Positions 47,913 through 58,883 are shown, counted from the stretch's first letter. The stretch is DNA of 64,000 bases from Caulochytrium protostelioides (GCA_003615045.1 ML014180.1:25274-89273); one strand, 5' to 3'. The notes: generated by a model not told the origin, from the letters alone. Numbers and translations: made by a program.

Positions 47913-49416
47913 GGCGTGCGCGGACGCCGGCGCCGGCGGTCTCCGCGGGGAGATCGGCGGCGCCACGGACTGCGGTCGCCGGTGGGGGTGGACCGATGGA
48001 AGGGCGAAGGCCTGATGGCAGAACCGACGAGAAAGTGTCGCTACGGATCGCCGAAGGCTAAGCTGGAGGGGATGGCGGCGGCCGGATACCGGTGACGGCC
48101 AGGGTCTCGTGGCGCGACACGGCAACGATGGCGCGCATCCACGCGTTTCTACGGGTGGCGCTTCGAAGACCGAGCAGGGGTGAGCCTGCCATGGGTCACG
48201 GGACCGTCGGTATCGTCTTGATCATGCCTGTGACCACGATACGGGTTCACCCAAGGCCAAGATCGGCGTCGCTGGCCGCTCGCGCGCCACGAGCCGAGTC
48301 GTCGCCTCGTGCCCGCGCGCCCCTTGCGCGCTGCCCAGCCCAGCCGGCGGCGCCTCGCCGACCTTGCCGGCCGAGCGCCACATGGACCCGGGCAGATGCA
48401 TCCGCAGGCGTTGGGGCGCCCCCGAGCGGTCGACCCTGCTACGCGCCGGACGGCACCTCCGACGCGGCTTTCGACTCGGATCCCTGGGCATTTCCCGACA
48501 TGGGAGGCCGTATCGGCACGCATCGTGGCCACGTGAACCCGGATGATCACCGCTTCGTACTATAACGCCCACAGCCTCTGCATCCACGCGACCTTGTGGT
48601 ACCTCATCGCATTGCATTACAGTGCAGTGCAGTGCAGTGCATTGCAGTGCATCGCATTGCATCGCATTGCATCGCATTGCATCGCATTGCATCGCATTGC
48701 ATCGCATTGCATCGCATTGCATCGCATTGCATCGCATTGTCTCCGATAACCCGATGTGATGAGATGAAAAGGCTGAGCTGGGCGATCGACCCGATGACGC
48801 GGTCGGAAATGAATCTAACCGCGGGTGGTCAATGCCGCTCGGGTGCGGGCCATGCCCGCTGGCGCGACAAAGCGACCGTCTCAGCTCGTGTAGGATAGTA
48901 GGGGTCCGCCTTGTCCCTTTTTCATTTTTTTTAGCGCCGCAGCAGCATGTCTCGGCGGCGCAGCAACCGATGGCGGACGCACCAGCCTCCTGCGCTGGTC
49001 CCGTGGCGGGCAGCACGCCTGCAGCCGAAACCCCGAACCGTCGGTGGTCGGCATGAGGGTCGGCGTCGGCATCGCCGGCATCGCTACGGACGACGCCACG
49101 GGTGTCGGCGGCTAGCGTTAGCGTCGCGCCGACGGGCATGCTCACCGGCGGGCGGACGACCCTCCAAGCGTCCAAGGAGCACGGGCGGTCCGGTCGCGCG
49201 AGCCGACGCGAGTCGCATATATCCACAACGACGTGCTGATAGCCGCCATACGCTTCGGCATCCCGGATACTGGGAAATCCGGAGAACCATGAGGACGCGC
49301 CGAGAACGCGTTCCGCAGTGGACAGGACATGGAAACATAGCAGAGATCGAAGCCAACGCCCTCCCTGTGTTGTAGTCCCCTCTCCCTGCCCCCGCCTTTT
49401 GGTTGATAATCCAATC
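47913..49416. promoter_or_regulatory. Divergent intergenic region between VPS18 and RACK1
   Basis: About 1.5 kb without a supported gene. It contains a pentamer array and a nine-copy decamer array (48620-48740). The region just before the RACK1 ATG is pyrimidine-rich (CCCCTCTCCCTGCCCCC, about 49377-49393), a common feature of translation-machinery promoters or leaders. Confidence 0.45.
48620..48740. repeat. (GTGCA)n pentamers running into nine (ATCGCATTGC) decamers
   Basis: GTGCA units at about 48620-48650 are followed by nine near-perfect ATCGCATTGC decamers (48651-48740). Decamers are derived from two related pentamers (ATCGC and ATTGC). Non-coding. Confidence 0.92.
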
Positions 49417-51276
49417 ATGCCCGACACGCTTGTCCTCCGTGCGACCCTGAAGGGTCACACTAACTGGGTCACGGCTATCGCCACGGCCCAGGAGTCCCCG
49501 AACATGATCCTCACCGCCTCGCGTGGTAAGTAGCGATGCATTCACCGATGCTGGCGTCCCATGTCATACTTAGGATACCAAAAATGTCGTCAGGTCCCGT
49601 ATAACACAGGCCGCGATAGTCTCGGGAAGCTTCCTCCATGAGTATCGAGTGGTGATACCGTCGCTTCTGCGGCCCACGCGTTCTGTTTTCCCCCCCATTT
49701 TCTCGGGTCAGGGGGCCGGCCGGCCGGCCCGACCACCAGGCCCCATCCATCCATCCATCCATCCATCCTATTGCTGGTTATCATCCATCCGTTGATTCAT
49801 CCAATCGTCCCTTCATTCATCCATTCGTCCATCTCATGGATGCCGTCATCTGCCGATGGGTCACCCACAATGGATGCTCCTATACAGATGAATGGTCTTT
49901 CTTTGGGTGGATGGATGGTCCGATAGAATGGATGGAGCGTGTCATCATAGGATGCGACGCAGCGGGGAGAATCGGGCGCGGGGGTATCAGCTCAACCACA
50001 TGATGTCGATGCATACCCGAAACGTGATGCTCACCAGTCCTTTGCTGTACCTCGTATTTTTTCGATGCTACAGACAAGACCATTATTGTCTGGCACCTGA
50101 ACCAGGATGGTGAGGGCGAGTACGGTGTCCCGCGCAAGTCGCTGATTGGCCACAATCACTTCATCTCCGATGTCGCCATCTCCTCGGACGCGCAGTTCGC
50201 CATGTCCTCCTCCTGGGACAAGACCCTGCGCCTGTGGAACCTGAACACCGGCAAGACGACCTGCCGCTTCATCGGCCACAGCGACGATGTCCTCTCGGTC
50301 TCGTTCTCCCCGAACAACCGCGTCATCGCCTCGGCCTCCCGCGACAAGACCATCAAGCTGTGGAACACCCTCGGCGAGTGCAAGGACACCCTGACCCAGG
50401 GCAACCACTCTGACTGGATCTCGTGCGTCCGCTTCTCGCCGAACGCCAACAACCCGGTCATCGTCTCCTCGGGCTGGGACAAGTTCATCAAGGTACTTTT
50501 CTTCGCCACTCGATGCACTCTCGACCGCGCGACGCGTCAGCTGCGACGCGGTCGTGATCTGCATAAACGGGTGGGGCGATTCCAAGCTCGGTGCCGCGCT
50601 GGAAACGGGCACGTGACGAGACAACGTTTTTACAATCTGAATACTTGCTACTTCAGAGGTGTGCCGTCCCCTTTGCGGGGGGCGGCCATCAATGAGATTA
50701 ACGAAACACCGATGGCTGATGCTCTTTTTCTCCGACATCACCGCGTCTTGGACCCCCCACGCCCCCTCTGCTGTATCCCCAGTCGCACTGCCGATGACGA
50801 TGCATCCATGTTACTCACCGCTTCTCCTTTTTTTTCTTGCATTACGCGATAAATAGGTCTGGGACTCGAACGAGCAGGTCCTCAAGACGGAGCACATGGG
50901 CCACACCTCGTACGTGTCGACCGTGACCATCTCGCCCGACGGCTCCCTCTGCGCCTCGGGTGGCAAGGACGGTGTCACCAACCTGTGGGACCTGAACGAC
51001 GCCAAGCACCTCTACTCGCTCGAGGCTGGCGACGCCATCAACGCCCTCTGCTTCTCGCCCAACCGCTACTGGCTCTGCGCGGCCACCGCCACCTCGATCA
51101 AGATCTGGGACCTCGAGTCCAAGTCGATCGTCGACGAGCTCAAGCCCGAGTTCCCCGAGATGGGCAAGAAGTCCTTCGCGCCCCAGTGCATCTCCCTCGC
51201 CTGGTCCGCCGACGGCTCTGTCCTCTTCTCCGGCTACACCGACAACCTCGTCCGTGTCTGGCAGGTCTCCCACTAA
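49417..51276 (+). CDS. RACK1: RACK1 (ribosomal WD40 scaffold), three exons
   Basis: Exons 49417-49525, 50074-50492 and 50857-51276 join to 315 residues. Intron 1 begins GTAAGT and ends GCTACAG (phase 1, splitting the Asp of SRDKTII). Intron 2 begins GTACTT and ends AAATAG (phase 0). Seven WD40 blades are seen, e.g. [83 protein letters not shown] and [12 protein letters not shown]. Length and sequence match RACK1/Asc1/Cpc2, the 40S-head scaffold used in translation quality control and kinase signalling. The codon bias toward C-ending codons (AAG, GAC, TCC) is stronger than in neighbours, as expected for high expression. Intron 2 carries a U24-type snoRNA. Confidence 0.97.
49743..49768. repeat. 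(CCAT)n array in RACK1 intron 1
   Basis: Six CCAT units, followed downstream in the same intron by degenerate copies and by inverse GGAT units (about 49907-49936) that could pair with it. Confidence 0.85.
50607..50724 (+). ncRNA. Box C/D snoRNA of the U24 (SNORD24/snR24) type in RACK1 intron 2
   Basis: Elements in order: a 5' terminal stem GGGCA (50607-50611); box C GTGACGA (50613-50619, one change from RTGATGA); an rRNA guide GAATACTTGCTAC (50639-50651); box D' CAGA (50654-50657, the same variant as in yeast snR24); a strong internal hairpin GCCGTCCCC/GGGGGGCGGC (about 50663-50688); box C' AATGAGA (50691-50697); a second possible guide; box D CTGA (50716-50719); and the closing stem TGCTC (50720-50724), which pairs with GGGCA. 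The guide differs at one position from the U24 element (GAATATTTGCTAC) that directs 25S/28S rRNA 2'-O-methylation. Yeast U24 also lies in the ASC1 (RACK1) intron. Box C and the second guide deviate from consensus, so transcript ends are approximate. Confidence 0.75.
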
Positions 51277-51521
51277 ATTCCCTTTGTCGGAATGGACGTG
51301 GTCGAGCGTTTTTGACGCGATCGCCGCCGCAGCCGCTTGCATCGGAAGCCACTCCACGTGCCGCGCTGTCTTGATGGCCCGCTCACCCGAGCGTCAAGGC
51401 ACACGCGCGCACGTGAGTGCCACTCCGCCCCGCTCTCGCCGGCGATGCTCTGTTTTTTTTTTCGTTTCTGTGTAATTCATGATGATGGACCATCGCAGCG
51501 AAACAACCCACGTACGGGCCT

Positions 51522-52094
51522 TCACGTCGGTGGGGGGTGGATAGGATGTGCTGATGGTACGACGACCGTGGCGTCGGCTGAAGGCGACGGTGCCGGTGAC
51601 GGCGGCGTCGATGGCGATCGCGGTGGCGGTGGCGCGGGAGCGGGAGAAGACGGGGCGGCCCACAGAACACCGAGCGCTTGCAGACCGCGCTGCCCCGCCC
51701 AGGCCCAGCCACGCCGACGCCCGTCCACGAGGCCGCCCGCCGCCGCCGTCGCCGCCCGCCGCCCGGACCGCTCCGACCTGCTCGCCTCGCCGCGGCCGGC
51801 GCGGGCGCCGGCTGCTGCATTGGACGCCGCCGCCACGTGCAGCGACGACGCGGCCGCCGTCGCCACGGCGGCCGCCTGGTGCTCTCGGGCGCGCTGCCGC
51901 GCGGCCTGCCGGTCCAGCCGCTGCCGCAGCGACCGCGGCACCGCTGGCAGTCGCCGCGCCGTCTCGGCCGCCGCGCCGGGCGTCGGGACCTGCCACGTGA
52001 CGCAGCTCACCCAGCGCTCCCCGAGGTCCTCGAAATCACTGCTCCCGGACCCCTCTCCGGCGCGGGCGTCCTCGGCCTCGGCCTCGGGGTCATC

Positions 52095-52127
<33 letters not shown>

Positions 52128-53099
52128 CGCGGGGCTTTCTGGATCCGACGACGGGTGCGACGCCGATGCCAACGGATCGGAGGTGCCCTCGACGACTTCG
52201 AGATGGAGATCAAAGCCGTCCTGGCCATGCTCGACCTTCACCAAGCCATCGTCGTAGGGCCCACCGACGGCGGAGCCCGTCAAGGCTGACGGCGACGAGG
52301 ACGGGGGCGGACGGGCCGCCGGGGCGCTGCGACGGCGGGCCGCGCTCTGGAGCGCCACTACGTCGAGGCGGTCGCCGTGATGCACGAGCAGGGCGCGCGC
52401 GCAGTCCCAGGCGCCGAGCTGGAGCGCCAGATGCAGCGGCGTGCGGCCGGCGCCGTCGACGGCGTTCACGTCGGCCGCCCACCGCGGTCGCGCGTGCTTG
52501 ACAATGAGCACGAGGCCGTCGGCCCAGCGTGCGCGGACCGCCGTGTGGAGCGGCGTGTCGCCTGGCGTCAGCGGCGATAACGGCGCCGGCGCTGGCGCTG
52601 GCGGCGGCGACGGACGGGGCAATGACGATGCCGCGCTGGCAGCGACCGCGTCGTCGTCACGGGCTATCGTGGTGGTCGTGGCGGTCGTGGTCGTGGTCGT
52701 GGTCGTGGTGGCGCCGGCGCCGGCGCCGGCGGCAGCGTCGGCATCGACCGCCTCGTTGTCGGGGACGGGGACCGTGGCCGCGAGCATCGCGATCACGACG
52801 GCGGCCTTGGCATGAAGAAGCGCGCGGACACGGTCGGGGTCGCGCTGGCCGATCGCCACATGCAGGGCGGCGCCGAGGGCCGCGGGATCGGCGTCAGCGG
52901 CCGCGGCGGCGGCGTTGGCGGCGGACGGCGGCCGTAGCGGCTTCTCGCTGGCCGCGTCGGACGGTGGACGGCGTTGGGCGGCCGGATCGAGCCGGTCGGC
53001 GCCGGACGCATGGGTCCGCTGCCAGACCTCGAGCATGGTCAGCAGGCCGGCGCCGAGGGTGACGCCGACGGCGGCCAGCGCCGCCCCGCGGGACGCCAT
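51522..53099 (-). CDS. Ankyrin-repeat protein with N-terminal membrane anchor
   Basis: 525 residues from the ATG at 53099; upstream codons up to 53213 are open but lack an ATG. A signal anchor is likely at about 7-22 (LAAVGVTLGAGLLTML). At least three ankyrin-like units are seen: LGAALHVAIGQRDPDRVRALLH (about 71-92), GDTPLHTAVRARWADGLVLIVKH (about 182-204) and GRTPLHLALQLGAWDCARALLVHHGD (about 219-244). Poly-Thr and Ala/Pro inserts separate the first from the rest. A segment with VKVEHGQDGFDLHLEVVEG and LGERWVSCVTWQVPTP follows, but I do not recognise its family. An Asp-Ala run (about 310-325) comes from a hexamer repeat. The last ~100 residues are low complexity and may not all be translated. 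Convergent with RACK1 (stop codons 245 bases apart). Confidence 0.65.
52096..52133. repeat. (GTCGGC)n hexamer array in the ankyrin gene
   Basis: Six copies of a hexamer that, on the minus strand, encode the alternating Asp-Ala run of the ankyrin protein. Confidence 0.8.
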
Positions 53100-54185
53100 G
53101 GGGGTGGATCTCGCGGGCCGGAGGGACCGAAACCGCTCGCGCACTAGGTCGGGCACGAGTCGCGGGAGGGCGCCTGCGCGCTGTGGTCGTCGTCGTCGGC
53201 TCGTCCACGCCAAGATCAGCCGCTCACGCAGATGGGATCGCTCGCAGCGATGGTCGCAATGGTCGACCCAGCGTCGTCGGCGTGGCCGTGTCAGGTCCGA
53301 TGGGATCAGGCCGCCAGCAGCGGCAGCGGTCGATGGTCGATGGGATCGGGTGATGCAGGCCGGTTCGTACCTGACGGGTTGTGAAAGCGCGGGGAGCGAC
53401 GGGGGGTGGCCGTCGTGTTGGTCGATCGTGGCGATGGCGATCGCGGCGATCGCGGCTGGGACCGTGCATCCCCGTCAAGGGCCCGACGGACCACGGCCAC
53501 GGCCACGGGCCAGGCCATACCCGCCGCCACACCTGGACGACGGCGCCAGGTGCCGACGGCCGCGCGTCGATGCGACCAGCGACCAGCGACCAGCGATCGG
53601 CGTTCGACCCGGGTTCAGGGCCGTCGCCCAGGATAGCCCACGTGCGCCCACGGCTGGTCCGGCGGCCCTCGGCCCGGGCCGGCCCATCGGCGGCTCCGTG
53701 AGCGGCTTCTGGCGCGGCTCCGTGAGCCGTCGCGGTCACCTGAAACGAAGCGCAGCGTGACCTCCCCTTGTGGCGCAGCGCGGCCTGAAGGCGCCGCGCT
53801 GCCTTCATCGCCCTCCACCCGCGCGACGGGGTTCCGCCGACAGGCGGCGGCCGCCGAGGCGTCCGTCCCTTGCAGGAACAGCGCCCTCAGAGACGGGTCT
53901 CGTCGCCCGCAGACGCCGACAGAGCCGCGCCGTGGATACGGGCACTGAAAGGAGAATGCATTGAAAACATGATCGTGAAGAATGAACCGAAGTGAAGGAT
54001 GAGAGGAGATGGCATGAAGGGTCCTGGAGATCGCGATGGGTCATCCGATCCCGTGGGAAACGGGCGTGGCGATCCGAAGGGCTTGGCCAGATCTGGCCAA
54101 GCACCCGGCTCGGGCGGCCAGGCCGGCAGGCAAGCAGCGGTCAAGCCTGAGCGGCGCGGCCATGCGGCGGCGATGGCCGTGGTCA
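53100..54185. other. Intergenic upstream of the ankyrin gene
   Basis: About 1.1 kb with no supported gene. A repeated GCGACCAGCGACCAGCGATC unit (about 53574-53600) and a GGCCACGGCC patch (about 53493-53510) are visible. The AT-richer stretch 53940-54030 lies near the 3' end of the next minus-strand gene. Confidence 0.45.
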
Positions 54186-55053
54186 CTAGCGGTACACGGC
54201 CGTCCGGCCCACGTCCACGGCGAGCGACGCGCCCTCCATCGGCGCGGGAGAGGCCGCCGCGGACGCGAAGGACCCGTCGCTGTCGCTGCCGCCGGAAGGC
54301 GCGTCACCATCGCCGGGGTACGCCGGCGCACCATACTTGGCGCCATACCACGGCCGCCCCGGCACCCGCGCATCCCAACCGCGCGGCCCGGCGGCGGTCC
54401 CGTCGTCATGGAGGGCATCGTCGCCATCGCTGCTGCTCTCGCGCGAGTGTGAGCTCAGGAAGGAGCGCTCGTCGGTGTCGCTCTGCAGCGCTTCCAGCAG
54501 ACGCTGGCGGGCGCGGCCGGAAGGCGATGGCGACCGCGATGGCGACCGCGACCGCGACTGGCGCAGCGACAGCGCCACGCGGGAGGCGCCGCTGTCCATC
54601 CCAGCGGTGCCGGCCATCCCGCCGACGCCGGCGACGTGGCCACGGACGCGGCGTCCCTCGGCCCCGCCGTGCAGCGCGGCGCGGCGCTTGGGCGCGGCCG
54701 CCGCCGCATCCGCACCGGGAGCCGCCGGCCGCGCGTACGACGTCCACGTGTCCGGATTGAGCGGGTCGCGGACGGCCGGCGCCGGCGTCGACATCGGCGT
54801 CGGCATCGGCATCGGCGCCGCCCGGGAGGGCGACGACGGCGCCGCGGGCTTGCGCGGCTTGCCCGTGCCGTGCAACAGAAACTGCCGCGAGGCCTTGACG
54901 AGCCGCGCGCCGCGGGCGCGCACCCGGTGGTTGGCTTTGGGGTGAGTCGGCCCGTCGGCGGCGGCGGCGGCGGCCTCGATTCCGGTCTCGAAGCCAGCTG
55001 CGGGCGCGGCGGCCGGCGGGGCCGCGGGCCCGCGGGAGGGGGGCAGCGGCTCC

Positions 55054-55088
<35 letters not shown>

Positions 55089-58000
55089 GGACGGCGACAG
55101 CGCGATGGCACTCGCTTGGACATAGCGGGCCACCGAGGGCGGGACGGAGACCGAGACGGGCGCGGAGACCGAGAGCGGCTTTCGGGGTTTCTTGGGTTTC
55201 GCCGCCTTGTCGCGCTTCGGTTTGGACCGCGTGCCGGCCTCGCCGTCCGGGCGCGGGGCCGGCGGCGACGCGACCGCAAAGACGCTGGTGATGGGCGGCA
55301 GCGGCGGCGGCGCCGGCACCGACAAGGGAAAGACGAGCGCTGCTGACGCGGCCGACGCGGCCGCAGCCGAGAGTGCCGTGGACGCTGAGGTCGACGAGAT
55401 GTCCGTGTAGACGCTGTCGCGGTGGCTCGCGGTGTCGTGAGGCGCCATCGCGCCGTATACGGAGGCGTCCGTGCTGGCCATGGACACCGGCCGCGCGCCG
55501 GCGGCGGTCGACGGTGTCGGGGCGCGTGCTGGCGCCGTCGTGGCCTCGGCAGCGCTCCCCATCGATGACGCGTCGTGTGACGGCCGACGGCTCTTCATCG
55601 CCGCAAAGAACGCTTTCATGTTTTTGGGTTTCCCCAGACTCGCGCGCCGATGCTCGGGGTCTTTGGACGCTTTGGCGGCATCCCTGCGGGAGTCGGCCGT
55701 CGGCGCCGAGGCCGCAGGCGCAGCGTCGGCCATGACCGCCGAGGTTGACGCCACCGTCGCCACTGTCGGCCGCGCGGGCGACGCGTGCGGGGTGACGCAT
55801 GGCGACAGCATGCCGTCGGCCGACGCCACCGTCGACCCGCTCGAGGCGACCGACGTCGCTGTTCCCCGCGCTTGGGAGATCCATGGCGACGGCGGCACGG
55901 CGAGCGTGCCGGTCGTCGCTGTCGTCGTCTTGGTTGCCGCCACCGCCCCCGTCGACAGCGCCGGTGGTGGCGGCGGCGGTGGCGGTGGCGGGGCCGAGAG
56001 GCCGAGCGCGGCCGCCGCGGCCGCCGCCGAGCGCGCCACGGGGTCTCCGCGCTCGCGCTCACGCGCCGCCTTCATGCCCTCGACCGAGAGCGGCATGGGC
56101 GGATCCTTGAGCAGCGTCGGCGGCTCGATATCAGACCACGCGTCGGCGTCGGCGTCGGCCACGACCTCGGCCGTGTCGCGGTCGTCGGGGCCGCTGGGCC
56201 GGGGCGCGCCGGCCCAGCGGCGCCGGGCGGCGCCGGGGGCCGTCTTCTCGACGCGGTTCGCATAGACGGCATGCGCGAGCACACGGTCGCGCGCCGCGCT
56301 GTACCGCGACGTCGCCGAGTCCGTCTCGCTCGGGGCCTCGTCGGCCGGCCCGCCGTCGCCGTCGGACTCGAGATCGCCCAGGCTCAGCATATGCAGGTCG
56401 GGGCGCTCCTCGGGCCGGTCGAGCGACCGCGACGGCTGGCTCGCGCCGTCACGCTCGTCCTCGCTGTCGACGACGAGGCGGCTGCCCTTGGCGCCCGGGC
56501 GCTCGTGGATGCCGTAGCCGTAGGCGGCGTAGTCGAAGGCGGCGGCGTGGCCGCGGCGCCCGTGCGGCGGCCCGCGGCGCGTCAGCGGCGTCAGCGTCAG
56601 CGGCGCCTGGAAGAGCCGGATCGCGCTGTCGAGGATATTGTCGAGCCGCTGGATGGCGTCGCCGTGCGGCGCGCCGATCTTGGCCAGCGGCGACACGTCG
56701 ACGGCGCCCTCCGCCGCGCCTTCGCCGCTCGGGCCCGGGCCCGGGCCCGAGCTCGGGCTCGGCGGGAAGGAGCCCGCCGACGCGAGGAGCTCCGTGACAA
56801 TCGCGTCCATGCGGCGCTGGAGACGCGTCGTCGGCGTGAGGTGCGCCGGCGGCGTCCGCGGGGAGTCGGCGTCGCCCGCCACCGCGGGCAGCGGCGACGG
56901 CGACGTCCATGCCCCGGCGTCAGCGTCGGCGGAGGGCACATCGCTGTAGCGCCGCTTGCCCATGACGGCGAGACGGCGGCGGATGCGATCGGGCGCCGCG
57001 CCGCCGCCGCCGCTGACGCCATCCAGATGCCCCGCGCCCGGGATCTTGTGCAGCGCGTTGTACTGAGCCGTCCGGACGGTCTCGCTCGTCAGCCGTGCGA
57101 GGGTGCGGTCGTACGCGGCCGTCAGGTCCGTGCGCCGGCGCGTGCGGCGCGACGGCGCGTGCGACGGATGCGCGCCCGGCGGCGCCGACACCAGCGCCAT
57201 GACCGCCGCATACGCGTGCAGGCCCTGGGGGCCGAGCGCCGGCCCCGGCGCGGCGGCGGCGTCATCGACCTCGGCGTCCTCGTCGCCCGCGGCATCGCCG
57301 TCGCCGGACGAGGACCACACGTGGCGCTCCTGCGAGGGCACGACGACGACGACGTCGCGGGCGTGGCCGCGCGGGGGGCCCCGCGCCGGCGAGACGCGCG
57401 GCGCATGGAGCAGGATGGTCGGGCGGCGTCGCAGGCGGGGCTGGGACGCCGTGCCGGGGGCCGCCCCATCGACCATGGCCTCGCGCATGACCCAGTGCGG
57501 GAAGGGCGCCTCGCTGGCGGCCACCGCGCCAGGGTCGCTGTCGCTGTCGCTGTCGCTATCGTCGTCGTCATCGCTGCGGAGCGCCGGAGGACGGCGAGAC
57601 GCCACGCGATGGGCCGCCGCGACGGAAGCGGTCTCCCATGCGGCAGGAACGGACACCAGCGACGACGCCGAGGAGTCCGCGGCGTCGCTGTCGGCGCCCG
57701 GGGTCGCGGCGCTGGCGACGTGCGCGGCCGCGGGGCCAGGCCGACGGCGGCGGCAGCGGCGGCGGCGGGGGTCGGCGGCGCCCGGCGACGCGCCCAGCGC
57801 GACGTCCACGAAGGCGCGGCGCTCACGGTCGCGGGCGGCCGCCGCGATCGCCGACGCGACCGCCAGGTCCGACCGGTGCAGCGCGATCCAGGGCTCCGCG
57901 TCGTCGGGGTCGCTGTCGAGCGGATCGAACGGCCGCGGCGGCTGCCGCCAGACGTCCTCGAGCCGCCGGGGCGCGACCGCCGGCGCGTCCGGATCCGAGT

Positions 58001-58883
58001 CGTACGCCGTGTAGGTCCATGGCGCGAGCGGCACGCGCGGCGGGCCCCGGGCCGGCGCGCCGTGGCCGTGGCCGTGGCCGTGGCCGTGGCGGCGGCGGCG
58101 GCGCCGCCGGGAGCGGGGTGCGCGTGGCGGCGGCGGCGGCAGCGGCGCGTCGGGGTCCCAGGACGGCGTCGCGCCCGCGGTGACCGCGGCGAGCGGCCGC
58201 AGGGGTGGTGATGGCGACGGCGGCGGCAACGGCGACGGCGACGGCGGCGGCGGCGGCGTGTCCACTTCGGGGACGGGGGCCATGAAAGCCGGGAACGCGG
58301 CGCCCGCGGCCGCGGCCGTCGTTGGCGCTTGCAAGCGGCCGCGGGTCTCGGCCGCGGGCGACGTGGGGGCCGAGCGGGTGCCCGCGACGGGGCCGAGCGC
58401 GGCGGTCGTGCGACCGCGCAGGCCGCCGGCCGACGCGTGGGACATGGAGAGCGTGCGTGCGATCGGCGCGGGTCGCGCCAGCGCGTGGCCACGCGAGCGA
58501 CCCCCGTTGACGGCGATGCCGGATCGGCTAGAGGCACCATGGTGGATGCCCGACGGCCGCGAGAAGGAGGGCTGCCGCGAGAGGGAGGGCTGGCGTGCGA
58601 GGGAGGGCTGCCGCGACAGAGGGCCCATGGGCAGCGTGGTCGTCGAGGCCGCGGCGAGTGGCGCCATGCTGTCGACCCTGGCCCTCGCCGGGGCGCTGGC
58701 GTTGGCGTTGGCGTTGGCCTTGGCTTTGGCCTTGGCTTTGGCTTTGGCTTTGGGCTGGAAATGGCGGGCGAGGCGGCGAAACGGGCGGTCGTGGCCGGCG
58801 TCCGGGCGCGCGGCGGACGCGGCGGGCGTGAGCCGTTCGGCGGCCGTGCGCGACTCGGCGGCCACGGCCGCGGCGCCGATCAT
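54186..58883 (-). CDS. Very large, mostly disordered protein of unknown function
   Basis: A single open frame of about 1,565 residues from the ATG at 58883 (MIGAAAVAAESRTAAERL); codons further upstream lack an ATG. Composition is dominated by Ala, Pro, Ser, Arg and Asp. Features in order are an alternating Lys-Ala then Asn-Ala run (about 45-62), a tandem motif RQPSLA/RQPSLS/RQPSFS (about 87-105), poly-Pro runs (several, up to 11), and more ordered patches. The best patches are DLTAAYDRTLARLTSETVRTA (about 635-655), HGDAIQRLDNILDSAIRLFQ (about 745-765), KAFFAAMKSRRPS and a C-terminal block ending EGASLAVDVGRTAVYR. These look conserved-like, but I recognise no family. Lack of stops over 4.7 kb plus interspersed ordered helices argue for a real gene. 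GC-driven openness is a caveat, and introns cannot be excluded. Confidence 0.5.
58057..58092. repeat. (GTGGCC)n hexamer array in the large disordered gene
   Basis: Four to five copies of CGTGGC. On the minus strand they encode the alternating His-Gly run HGHGHGHGHG. Confidence 0.8.
58557..58625. repeat. ~21-24-base tandem repeat encoding RQPS motifs
   Basis: Three copies of a GAGGGCTGCCGCGAGAG-like unit on the + strand. On the minus strand each gives S/A-R-Q-P-S-L/F, a spaced series of basophilic-kinase-type R-x-x-S sites. Confidence 0.75.
58698..58753. repeat. Hexamer array (GCGTTG then GCTTTG) in the large disordered gene
   Basis: About nine imperfect hexamers. On the minus strand they encode KAKAKA followed by NANANA in the N-terminal part of the large disordered protein. 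Confidence 0.85.

Noticed and set aside
48620-48740. CRISPR-like array
   Set aside because: Perfect short tandem repeats without unique spacers, in eukaryotic DNA. This is a simple decamer satellite.
48543-48749. Cys/His/Ile/Ala-repeat frame (SHCIALHRIA units)
   Set aside because: Produced by the ATCGCATTGC decamer array. No other coding signal.
49526-50073. Possible second box C/D snoRNA in RACK1 intron 1
   Set aside because: An ATGATGT box-C-like motif is present near the 3' end, but no CTGA D box or closing stem was found.
55785-58211. 808-codon plus-strand frame opposite the disordered-protein gene
   Set aside because: Almost entirely Arg/Gly/Ala, as expected for the antisense of GC-rich codons. 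The minus-strand frame has ordered islands and longer reach.
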